Assembly: GCA_002358875.1 (NCBI GenBank)
Contig: DEPS01000005.1
Location: 1 to 7,186, forward strand
Direction: 5' to 3'
Origin: Lachnospiraceae bacterium UBA3386
GTDB lineage: Bacteria; Bacillota; Clostridia; Lachnospirales; Lachnospiraceae
DNA: 7,186 nucleotides
Part shown: positions 1-5,305 of the stretch, piece after piece
Position numbering within the stretch: the stretch's first letter is position 1
Layout of the letters: every line of letters begins with the position of its first letter
Notes under the pieces: model-generated
What the model saw: the letters and a program-made list of their open reading frames with translations, nothing else
Told to the model about the DNA's origin: nothing
Database searches by the model: none
Program-made: the position numbers and the translations under genes

Positions 1-10
1 TGTTATTTAA

Positions 11-196
11 TTACAGATACTTATAGGGAACAATTGCCTTGACCTCGCCGAGCGCAATCATGTTGTCCAGAGGATTGACTGCGGCGACAGTGACACGCAG
101 CAGCACGTCCGCTGCACCGGGCGCTGGAATAGGGCTTTCCTTTATCTTTAACTGTGCTTCGCCTTTACTATAGTGTTCCAGCCATGCAGCTCTCAT
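11..196 (-). pseudogene. Truncated N-terminus of an MDR-family (zinc-type alcohol dehydrogenase / quinone oxidoreductase-like) protein
   Basis: The 61 residues match the start of medium-chain dehydrogenase/reductase proteins, which reduce aldehydes, ketones or quinones with NADPH in the cytoplasm. Visible features are the opening MRAAWLEHY, the segment ESPIPAPGAADVLLRV and AAVNPLDNMIALGE, all typical of the GroES-like N-terminal fold. Family members run to about 320-340 residues. Here the frame ends at KYL-stop just after IVPYK, where the family normally continues into the substrate-domain core, so catalytic and Rossmann parts are missing. The start is supported by GGAGGA (205-210 on the reverse strand), 8 bases before the ATG and inside the end of the nitroreductase gene. 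The 4-base gap to that gene implies one transcript. Only 10 bases remain after the stop, so a frameshift, an insertion or a larger deletion cannot be told apart. Confidence 0.72.
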
Positions 197-200
197 GGAA

Positions 201-1037
201 TCATTCCTCCATCCAACTGAATAAGTATCGATAGTTTAACTGACTATAGTCCTGGGCATTTGTGACCTCCAGCGCTCCGGAAAGTCCCAGCTCCCGGGCG
301 GTCAGACAGAAGTGGCTGGCACAAATCCCCACATCAACCCGCTGAATGATTGGAGAATCAGCTTCGCCCTTGCCCTCAGCGGTTTTTGCGTAGAAATGAA
401 ATGCTCCGTCCTGACGCAGCACACGCCAGGGCTGGGCATTGGTGGCGGAGGGAGCAAGGCGCAGCATTTCCAGGGGCTGTTCATATGCGCCTGCCTCAGA
501 GCGCTCCATAGGCGTATTGAAGTCTCCGCTGAAGAACAGCTCTTTCCAATCCTTTCGCTGATCAGATTTCATGCCTGCCCGCATAAGGCTGTCGCTGATG
601 GCCCGTTTCTTTGCCGGGTAACCGATGGGGGAAATCACGGGCATCCACTCATCATCTGAGACGTTCATAGCACCGGTAAAGGCCTTTCGGTCAAAGGTGG
701 CCGCCAGCCAGCAGGTGCCGATGCCCAGGTGTGTTGCGTACAACACCAGCTGCTCAAAGGCGTATCCCACCGACTCAAGAGAGAGAGCTCCCTTCGGCAC
801 AGTGACACCGAGGAAGGTTTTCGTCCCCTTGATGACTCCGTAGGTTCCCAGCTTCTTGGCGGAAGTGTCGCCTGTTTCCAGCAGGTGTATCTTAACGGGA
901 ATTCCAAAGGGTGCGGGAAGGGTTTTGGCGTACTCTGTCAGCTTTTCCAGGTCCTGCTCCCGGATCGGTATGGCATCAAAGGTTCTGACGCTGCGGCGCT
1001 TTTGGATGGTTTCACATACGGGAAAATCGGAAAACAT
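201..1037 (-). CDS. Nitroreductase family protein (TM1586-like, FMN-binding)
   Basis: The 278-residue protein has the layout of the putative TM-nitroreductase group: two half-domains forming a flavin-binding fold. Family members are cytoplasmic FMN enzymes that pass electrons from NAD(P)H to nitroaromatics, quinones or similar acceptors; the substrate here is unknown. The first FMN-contact motif is RRSVRTF at residues 14-20. GTCWLAATF lies at about 107-115, PIGYPAKKR at 137-145, and LRLAPSATNAQPWRV at 192-206 is the classic second-half signature. Length is normal for this group and no break is seen. AGGAGGG lies about 6 bases upstream of the ATG and fixes the start. The gene is divergent from a TetR-type regulator and is followed after 4 bases by a truncated MDR gene. 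Control by the regulator through the shared intergenic operator is inferred from layout. Confidence 0.9.
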   Translation of the reverse strand: MFSDFPVCETIQKRRSVRTFDAIPIREQDLEKLTEYAKTLPAPFGIPVKIHLLETGDTSAKKLGTYGVIKGTKTFLGVTVPKGALSLESVGYAFEQLVLYATHLGIGTCWLAATFDRKAFTGAMNVSDDEWMPVISPIGYPAKKRAISDSLMRAGMKSDQRKDWKELFFSGDFNTPMERSEAGAYEQPLEMLRLAPSATNAQPWRVLRQDGAFHFYAKTAEGKGEADSPIIQRVDVGICASHFCLTARELGLSGALEVTNAQDYSQLNYRYLFSWMEE

Positions 1038-1069
1038 GGCGGTCCCTCCTTCGTATTGATGATGACTTC

Positions 1070-1105
1070 ATTGTAGTGTATTGCAGACAGGGAGTGCATT
1101 CACAA
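1070..1105 (-). promoter_or_regulatory. Candidate promoter of the nitroreductase-MDR unit
   Basis: Two readings are possible on the reverse strand. One uses TACAAT (1070-1075) as -10 and TGCACT (1093-1098) as -35 with a 17-base spacer. The other uses TTGTGA (1100-1105) as -35 with a 17-base spacer to AATACA (1077-1082). The first has the better -10. In both cases the -35 touches or overlaps the inverted repeat at 1099-1122, so a bound repressor would block it. Confidence 0.4.
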
Positions 1106-1122
1106 TTCCACAATATTGTGAA
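1099..1122. promoter_or_regulatory. Inverted-repeat operator in the divergent intergenic region
   Basis: TTCACAAT (1099-1106) and ATTGTGAA (1115-1122) are perfect inverted arms separated by 8 bases. The spacer itself contains another CACAAT half-site, so CACAATATTGTG (1109-1120) is also a perfect 12-base palindrome. Half-site composition, length and position between a TetR-type gene and its divergent neighbour fit a TetR-family operator. Binding by the adjacent regulator is inferred. Confidence 0.68.
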
Positions 1123-1144
1123 AAAGGAAACAAAATGATAAAAT
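1116..1144 (+). promoter_or_regulatory. Candidate promoter of the TetR-family regulator gene
   Basis: TTGTGA (1116-1121) serves as -35 and TAAAAT (1139-1144) as -10, with an optimal 17-base spacer and a TGA extended -10 element at 1136-1138. The -35 lies inside the right arm of the inverted repeat, which predicts autorepression. Confidence 0.6.
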
Positions 1145-1154
1145 AGTGCAAAGC

Positions 1155-1160
1155 GAGGTG
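1155..1160 (+). promoter_or_regulatory. Ribosome binding site that supports the GTG start at 1168
   Basis: GAGGTG lies 7 bases before GTG at 1168-1170. No in-frame ATG occurs near this point, and the TetR fold begins right after the GTG, so GTG is the likely start. Confidence 0.6.
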
Positions 1161-1167
1161 AATAGCT

Positions 1168-1722
1168 GTGATAGAACGAAAAACGACAAAAGATTTGATC
1201 CTGAGTTCCCTATACGACCTGCTTCAGGAGAAGCCCTACGAAAAGATCACGGTCTCAGCAATCGTCAAAAACTGCGGGATCTCCCAACGCACCTTTTACA
1301 ATCACTTCAAGGACAAGCACGAGCTGATGGAGTGGTCATACCTGCACGTGATAGATGACTATTACGAGAATAACCGTGAGGATATGACCTTTCGCAAATG
1401 GCTTGCATTAATTACGGAAACGACATGGGAGCACCGTCTCATGCTGCAAAAATTCATCCAGTACAGCGGCCAGAACAGCATGAGAATATCCCTGCACCAG
1501 CCTCTGACCCGGCGCTGTATGAACCTCATTCAGGATGTGTATGGAGATTCCGTCACGGAAGAGCTGGAGAGCGCCGTTTCCTTTTACGTCGGGGGCCTCA
1601 TCAGCTATGTTGAGCGGGCATTGAGCGAGCCTGAAACTCCTGTGCCGGAGAAAAGCATCCGGCTGTTTGAAACCTGCATTCCTGTTTGTATGGAGAAATA
1701 TTTAGGCGAAGCGTATTCCTGA
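1168..1722 (+). CDS. TetR/AcrR family transcriptional regulator
   Basis: The 184-residue protein has the usual size and layout of TetR-type repressors: an N-terminal DNA-binding bundle and a variable C-terminal ligand and dimer domain. Residues 5-55 carry the helix-turn-helix region, with ITVSAIVKNCGISQ (27-40) and the typical recognition segment RTFYNHFKDKHEL (41-53). The rest is helical with no transmembrane segment and does not reveal the ligand. The gene starts with GTG and is preceded by an extended -10 promoter overlapping an inverted repeat, so it probably represses itself and the divergent nitroreductase-MDR unit. The short effector domain resembles that of TetR proteins found in Bacillota beside redox genes, but no specific subfamily can be named. 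No clear terminator follows the stop codon. Confidence 0.9.
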   Translation: MIERKTTKDLILSSLYDLLQEKPYEKITVSAIVKNCGISQRTFYNHFKDKHELMEWSYLHVIDDYYENNREDMTFRKWLALITETTWEHRLMLQKFIQYSGQNSMRISLHQPLTRRCMNLIQDVYGDSVTEELESAVSFYVGGLISYVERALSEPETPVPEKSIRLFETCIPVCMEKYLGEAYS

Positions 1723-1860
1723 CCGAAAGGTTCCGTAAGTTGTTCTAAGCAGAGAAAGAAACAGACATGAACCCTGACTGAGACGAGGCGATGTCGCAAA
1801 TCTTTTACGGCCAGAACAGCGGGGATTGAAAAAGGACAGTTCATCAGAGCATTTCCCTGA

Positions 1861-2178
1861 AATGCTGTCTCAGATCTTTTCCCCTGTTACGATAATTTAT
1901 CTTTTTCGGAAGTCGAGCGCTTTAATTCACTTCTTCACGACGGGAAACTTGCCTATATTGAACGTCTCCGTCAGTTTCTTGGAAAACCTTCAGGCTATAC
2001 TGGCATAACCGTGAGCTGCTTATCCGGACTGGTGCAGCACATGAGACATGCAGCTGAATGGGGAGACATTTTTGAAACATCCGAAGTCCCCTGTCTGTCA
2101 GATCCGGTGAAGCGCAGAAATAATCCTGATTTGACAATCTGGAAACTCTGCTTGTTCAGGCCGGCTTATTTGTTATAA
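1861..2178 (+). pseudogene. Possible remnant of an unidentified coding sequence
   Basis: The frame stays open for about 105 codons from just after a TGA (1858-1860) to TAA (2176-2178). Its composition is protein-like, with segments such as LSFSEVERFNSLL, YIERLRQFLGKPSGYTG and HAAEWGDIFE. It has no ATG in its first half, no Shine-Dalgarno site and no family that I recognise. Its end overlaps the promoter of the next gene, which argues against its being an active gene. It could be the 3' part of a decayed gene or chance. A 60-codon ATG frame overlapping it in another register (1826-2008) looks less protein-like. Confidence 0.3.
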
Positions 2179-2179
2179 T
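2152..2179 (+). promoter_or_regulatory. Extended -10 promoter upstream of the DUF1269-type gene
   Basis: TGTTATAAT (2171-2179) is a perfect extended -10 element (TGn plus TATAAT). TTGTTC (2152-2157) is a weak -35 at a 16-base spacing. A perfect TTGACA at 2131-2136 is too far away to pair with it. Transcription would start near 2186, leaving a leader of about 70 bases before the ATG at 2258. Confidence 0.65.
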
Positions 2180-2188
2180 CATGATTAT
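2175..2188. promoter_or_regulatory. 14-base perfect palindrome over the -10 and start region
   Basis: ATAATCATGATTAT is fully self-complementary and covers most of the -10 hexamer and the expected transcription start. That is a good position for a repressor. The AT-rich arms loosely recall metal or peroxide regulator sites, but the spacing does not match the 7-1-7 Fur or PerR consensus, so no regulator is named. Confidence 0.45.
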
Positions 2189-2257
2189 GGAATTAAGTAA
2201 AACTGCAGCAACAAATGGACAAGACATGAAAGCAGACAAAGAAAGGAATTACTGACT

Positions 2258-2797
2258 ATGAAAGAAAAAATCATCATTGTAAACTGTAAGGTGCCGAGTG
2301 AAGCTTATCAGATATTGAGTATACTGCGGCAGAATCTTAACAACAAAAGCTTTGCGATTTCTCAGGCGGCTGTTGTGAAGAAGGAGTCCGGACAGTTTTT
2401 ACTGAAAGACGGCTTTATCGCCGGCGACCCGGTAGAGTCTTCGGGCTGGACCGGCAGCCTGATCGGAAGTCTGGTGGGCGTACTCGCCGGTCCTCTCGGC
2501 GTTCTGCTCGGCGGCACCGTTGGCTCGCTGATCGGCGATTCCATGGACATGGATGAGCTGGAAGACAACTGTGAGATGCTGGCAAAGGCCTGTGAGTGCC
2601 TTGTAGACGGGGAAACAGCCCTGTTACTGATAGCCCAGGAGAAAAATGATACCGCACTGGCAGCAATGCTGAAGGATTTCCAGATTTCCCTTACCCGCCT
2701 GGATGCCGCTGAGATCGCTTCCGAGATTGAGTACACGGAAAAACAGGGATATCTGAAGGCGGAGGGAGAAGCCCCTGCCGAGCTTCCCTGCAAATAA
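2258..2797 (+). CDS. DUF1269-type glycine-zipper membrane-associated protein
   Basis: The 179-residue protein follows the DUF1269 pattern. A short N-terminal beta segment (EKIIIVNCKV, residues 3-12) and a helix come first, followed by a strand pair around QAAVVKKESGQFLLK (36-50). A glycine-rich hydrophobic hairpin at about 63-93 (GSLIGSLVGVLAGPLG, then LLGGTVGSLIGD) follows, and then an acidic region MDMDELEDN. The C-terminal part (118-146) has the family-like pattern GETALLLIAQEK. The hairpin resembles a glycine zipper and probably inserts in or lies on the membrane. The biochemical role of this family is unknown. AAAGGA lies 10 bases before the ATG, and a strong extended -10 promoter with an overlapping palindrome sits upstream, so it is probably a single regulated gene. 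It is followed at once by an acetolactate decarboxylase remnant that is unlikely to be functionally linked. Confidence 0.75.
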   Translation: MKEKIIIVNCKVPSEAYQILSILRQNLNNKSFAISQAAVVKKESGQFLLKDGFIAGDPVESSGWTGSLIGSLVGVLAGPLGVLLGGTVGSLIGDSMDMDELEDNCEMLAKACECLVDGETALLLIAQEKNDTALAAMLKDFQISLTRLDAAEIASEIEYTEKQGYLKAEGEAPAELPCK

Positions 2798-2810
2798 TCC
2801 CGGGTGCATT

Positions 2811-3137
2811 AAACCAGGCTTTTTACAGCTGCATGCGCAGAGCTCCCGTCCCCCACAGAGGGATATCTTCTTTGATGATATTAAAGGCACGCTGGTATGT
2901 GTTTATTTCCCCGACTATATGGATGGAATCAACGCCACTGGCTGGCACCTGCACTTCATTTCCGAAGACAGAAAGAAGGGCGGCCATGTTTTTGATCTGT
3001 TAATGGAAGAGGGAACGGCATACATTGACAAGATCTCGAATATTGAGATTGCGCTGCCAAACGAGCCGGCCTTTGATACCTACGCCTTAAAGGGCGCCTC
3101 CAAGGATGAGATAAAGAGTGTTGAGCAGGGAAAATAG
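2811..3137 (+). pseudogene. 5'-truncated acetolactate decarboxylase (C-terminal remnant)
   Basis: Acetolactate decarboxylase converts 2-acetolactate to acetoin in the butanediol/acetoin pathway. The frame ending at 3137 carries its C-terminal half: DIKGTLVCVYFPDYMDGINA, then GWHLHFISEDRKKGGHVFDL, then ISNIEIALPN. The two His of WHLHF and the His of GGHV correspond to the family's metal ligands. The family is normally about 230-260 residues. Here only about 90-105 codons remain, and the upstream part (residues reading LQLHAQSSRPPQR) may itself be shortened. No ATG or Shine-Dalgarno site lies before the conserved block: the first ATG (2919) is inside it. The remnant begins right behind the DUF1269-type gene, which suggests a deletion junction near 2800-2860. 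Its frame to the stop is intact, so the decay may be recent. Confidence 0.8.
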
Positions 3138-3193
3138 CTCACATCAGAGAGCAGGGAGAGAACCGTCTCCCGGTTCCTGCAGACAGGGAAACA

Positions 3194-3222
3194 AGCATCG
3201 CTCCGGCGGTGCTTTTTCTTTT
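3194..3222 (+). terminator. Rho-independent terminator after the acetolactate decarboxylase remnant
   Basis: AGCATCGC (3194-3201) pairs with GCGGTGCT (3206-3213) through an 8-base stem with one G-T wobble and a TCCG loop, followed by TTTTTCTTTT. A second possible structure precedes it (AACCG/CGGTT at 3161-3175, flanked by GCAGG/CCTGC). Confidence 0.8.
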
Positions 3223-3231
3223 CGCGCGCCG

Positions 3232-3254
3232 GATTAACATGGTCATGGTTAATC
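3232..3254. repeat. Inverted repeat GATTAAC-N9-GTTAATC
   Basis: Arms at 3232-3238 and 3248-3254 are perfect complements. The spacer contains two CATGG words. An A-run follows, so it is not a terminator on the + strand, and on the - strand the T-run precedes the stem. It may be a regulator site for the gene at 3464, about 210 bases downstream, or chance. Confidence 0.35.
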
Positions 3255-3463
3255 AAAAAAATCCCGCAGAAAAGTTTGTTACTGTCCGTGCAGAAGGACA
3301 CTGTTTTCGGGACAATGAGAATATAGAAATCATAAGAGGGCTTAAATGAAAGGAAAATAACAGACAGGCAAACCTGCGGCGATGAATCCTGTCCTGACTA
3401 CGGATTCTTACACCATCAGATGGAATACCCTGTCCTGCAGACTTATCTGAGGGAGGTGATTAC

Positions 3464-4345
3464 ATGACTATTATTGAAGCGAAAAAAATCTGCAAAAACT
3501 ACTATAATCTCACAAATCCCGGGGAGGAAGACCGATTCCTGTTTGCTGAGGCACTGGATTACCTGATCAAGGAAACGAAGGACTCCAATTATATGGTGGA
3601 GCTCGGAGGTCTGTATTATGAGCAGCGCCGTTTTGACCTCGCCCTGAAATATTACGAAATGGCTGCGGAATACGACAATTTGTATGCTGTCTCAGATCTG
3701 GGTTACATCTGGTATTATGGGCGGACAGGGGAAAAGGATTATAAAAAGGCTTTCTACTATTTTGATAAAGCGCGTCAGATGGGTGACCTGATCGCCGCCT
3801 ACAAGGTGGCGGATATGTATAAGAACGGGTTCTATGTTCAGCAGGATTACGAAAAATACAAGGAGATTATCGAAGAACTCTATCCTCAGTTGGCAGATGC
3901 GCGTTTTCTGGAGGATCCGCTCCCAGAAGTGTTTACCAGGCTTGCAAAGATCCGGTCAGAAGAAGGAAATGCGGAGGAGGCACTGCGCCTTTATGATATT
4001 GCCCGGGATTTTCTCTCTCAGCGCATCCGGAACCATCCCTTCTTCGGCAATTTGAATATCATGAAATGGATGATCACCGACATTTATGGGCTGAGGGAAT
4101 TTGATCCTGCATTCATGAATCTGTATGACCTGTATCACGTACTTGCCGCTCCGGCAAAAGTGCGGTTTACTTATGAGGGAAGTGCCCATGAAGCTGAATC
4201 TGTGAAGGAGGACGGACAGATCGCGGTCCGATTTGATAAAAAATGGTATCGGACAGTCGATGATTTCTTCAAAAAGGCGGAGATTGATGGTGAGCTGCTG
4301 ACAAGTCTCTATGAAGAACTGTTTGATTTTGAGATCATAGCATGA
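3464..4345 (+). CDS. Sel1/TPR-like repeat protein
   Basis: The 293-residue protein is a helical-repeat scaffold. Sel1-like repeats are visible at about 42-77 (MVELGGLYYEQRRFDLALKY), 75-112 (AVSDLGYIWYYG, then DYKKAFYYFDKARQMGD) and 111-140 (AYKVADMYKNG). A further TPR-like helix pair, about 155-182, has RLAKIRSEEGNAEEALRLYD. Such repeats bind other proteins; the partner is not shown. The last 65 residues (230-293) are different: they look beta-rich, with KVRFTYEGSA and IAVRFDKKWYRTVDDFF, and match no domain I can name. There is no signal peptide or membrane segment, so it is probably cytoplasmic. The start has a strong GGAGGTGA site 4 bases before the ATG. It is the first gene of a likely three-gene operon with the J-domain and HIRAN genes, separated from them only by a tandem repeat. 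Confidence 0.82.
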   Translation: MTIIEAKKICKNYYNLTNPGEEDRFLFAEALDYLIKETKDSNYMVELGGLYYEQRRFDLALKYYEMAAEYDNLYAVSDLGYIWYYGRTGEKDYKKAFYYFDKARQMGDLIAAYKVADMYKNGFYVQQDYEKYKEIIEELYPQLADARFLEDPLPEVFTRLAKIRSEEGNAEEALRLYDIARDFLSQRIRNHPFFGNLNIMKWMITDIYGLREFDPAFMNLYDLYHVLAAPAKVRFTYEGSAHEAESVKEDGQIAVRFDKKWYRTVDDFFKKAEIDGELLTSLYEELFDFEIIA

Positions 4346-4346
4346 A

Positions 4347-4506
4347 GCATGAACGGGATGCCAACAGTAAGTGCTGTATATCACGCGGGAGAGGAAATAG
4401 GGCATAAACGGGACGCGGGCAGTAAGTGCTGTATATCACGCGGGAGAGGAAATAGGGCATGAACGGGATGCGAACAGTAAGTGCATCACGCGGGAGAGGA
4501 AAGAGG
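4347..4506 (+). repeat. Three tandem copies of a 55-base unit
   Basis: Copies lie at 4347-4401, 4402-4456 and 4457-4506. Copies 1 and 2 differ at 5 of the first 18 positions and are identical over the remaining 37. Copy 3 lacks 5 bases (TGTAT) in its middle and has a substitution near its end. The array fills the gap between the stop of the repeat-protein gene and the start region of the J-domain gene. Each unit contains GGGAGAGGAAAT, which resembles a ribosome binding site, followed by GGCATG or GGCATA. The unit length is not a multiple of three, and no long frame crosses the array, so it is intercistronic rather than coding. Confidence 0.9.
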
Positions 4507-4509
4507 ACG

Positions 4510-4516
4510 AGGAGGT
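4510..4516 (+). promoter_or_regulatory. Ribosome binding site that sets the J-domain gene start at 4523
   Basis: AGGAGGT lies about 6-7 bases before ATG at 4523-4525. A longer reading from GTG at 4481 is in frame, but it lies inside the third tandem repeat copy and would add a Gly/Arg-rich tail of 14 residues made of repeat sequence, so it is rejected. Confidence 0.75.
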
Positions 4517-4522
4517 GCAGCC

Positions 4523-5305
4523 ATGGAACTTATAAAAAGCGGTCAAACGCAGTACGAAGAATATGAAACACTCCTTCTCGAGCGTGACCAGCTTCAGAAA
4601 GAGGCCGGCCAGATCTGGACGGTGTATATTCAGACGTTCGGGAAACTGATTGCCGATGTCTATGAGGAAAAGATTGAATGCATTAAATGCAGGAAGACGA
4701 TTGCCTATTACCAGCGGGCCCTGAACCACGGCGGGACCATAGATCAGGAAGCCATGCAGCAGTACCTTGAACAGGAGATGGCTTCCTATTACATGAACCT
4801 TGCGCACATGCAGGATGATTACAAAAAATGCAAAAATGCCGGGAACTCCACCACCTATGAAGTGCAGCGCTCCAGAACTTTGTACCGGCGGCTGGCGAAG
4901 CTGATCCATCCCGATATTTTCCCGGAAACGGACAGGAATGAAACGCTCAGGGAACTGTGGCAGCGCATTCTGACAGCATACAGCCGCAACGACGTAAAGT
5001 CTCTGTCTGAACTGGAAGTCCTGGTCCGCAGGGCGCTGAAGGAAGCGGGCGACAAAGAGATTAAAATTGATATCCCGGATATAGGAGAGAAGATCGATGC
5101 ACTGAAAGAAGAGATCCACAATATCCTGCACACAGATCCTTATACCTATAAAGCGCTCCTGGAAGATGACGAAGCCATTCGGAAGAAAAAGACAGAACTG
5201 CAGGATGAACTCGATACCTATAAAAAGTACCGCAAAGAGTTAGGAGAAGCGATTCACCAGATCATTACCAGCGGAGGGATCACAATACAATGGCGAATGA
5301 ATTGA
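4523..5305 (+). CDS. J-domain-like (DnaJ-type) coiled-coil protein
   Basis: The 260-residue protein has a J-domain-like segment in its middle. The helix RSRTLYRRLAKLIHPD (117-131) carries the HPD motif at 129-131, followed by a loop, PETDRNE, and a helix, LRELWQRILTAYSRND (142-157), with the expected A-Y. In J proteins HPD stimulates the ATPase of a DnaK-type Hsp70. Flanking parts are charged and helical: 10-30 and 80-105 on the N side and about 190-245 on the C side look like coiled coils, without the Gly/Phe-rich or zinc-finger regions of true DnaJ. A single CIKC pair sits at 53-56. It follows a Sel1-like gene and overlaps the HIRAN gene by 16 bases, so the products probably act together. 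A genuine Hsp70 contact is inferred from HPD alone; a purely structural role is possible. Confidence 0.8.
   Translation: MELIKSGQTQYEEYETLLLERDQLQKEAGQIWTVYIQTFGKLIADVYEEKIECIKCRKTIAYYQRALNHGGTIDQEAMQQYLEQEMASYYMNLAHMQDDYKKCKNAGNSTTYEVQRSRTLYRRLAKLIHPDIFPETDRNETLRELWQRILTAYSRNDVKSLSELEVLVRRALKEAGDKEIKIDIPDIGEKIDALKEEIHNILHTDPYTYKALLEDDEAIRKKKTELQDELDTYKKYRKELGEAIHQIITSGGITIQWRMN

Larger units (their letters stand above)
1723..2257. other. 535-base region without an intact gene
   Basis: Between the regulator and the DUF1269-type gene no frame has a plausible start, Shine-Dalgarno site and recognisable product. It contains a startless open frame (1861-2178), an extended -10 promoter (2152-2179) and a palindrome (2175-2188), listed separately. 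The first 140 bases show nothing that I can identify, including no convincing terminator for the regulator gene. Confidence 0.6.
3138..3463. other. 326-base region without a gene
   Basis: It holds a terminator (3194-3222), an inverted repeat (3232-3254) and a smaller one, GAATCC/GGATTC, at 3384-3389 and 3402-3407. CCTGTCCTG occurs twice (3388 and 3429 regions), which may be chance. A promoter for the next gene is expected here, but I see no pair of hexamers good enough to name. Confidence 0.6.

Noticed and set aside
1467..1820. CGGCCAGAACAGC occurring at 1467-1479 and 1808-1820
   Set aside because: One 13-base match in 7 kb is near chance expectation, one copy is inside coding sequence, and nothing flanks it.
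2131..2136. Perfect TTGACA as -35 for the DUF1269-type gene
   Set aside because: It is 37 bases from the only good -10, far outside the usable spacing.
2187..2255. 22-codon frame between the promoter and the DUF1269-type gene
   Set aside because: It starts at the predicted transcription start with no ribosome site, and its peptide has no run of a single amino acid suggesting attenuation.
2362..2793. 143-codon Ser-rich open frame on the - strand
   Set aside because: It is antisense to the DUF1269-type gene; the Ser/Pro-rich composition is what a complement of a Gly/Ala/Glu-rich gene gives.
4349..4462. 37-codon frame across the first two repeat units
   Set aside because: It has no ribosome site, it changes register from copy to copy, and the unit length is not a multiple of three.
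4347..4506. CRISPR-like reading of the tandem repeats
   Set aside because: The units are directly adjacent with no unique spacers, and no cas genes are present.
4436..5131. 231-codon open frame on the - strand
   Set aside because: It lies opposite the J-domain gene and the repeat array, has hydrophobic low-complexity composition without a recognisable domain, and lacks a convincing ribosome site. It is a shadow.
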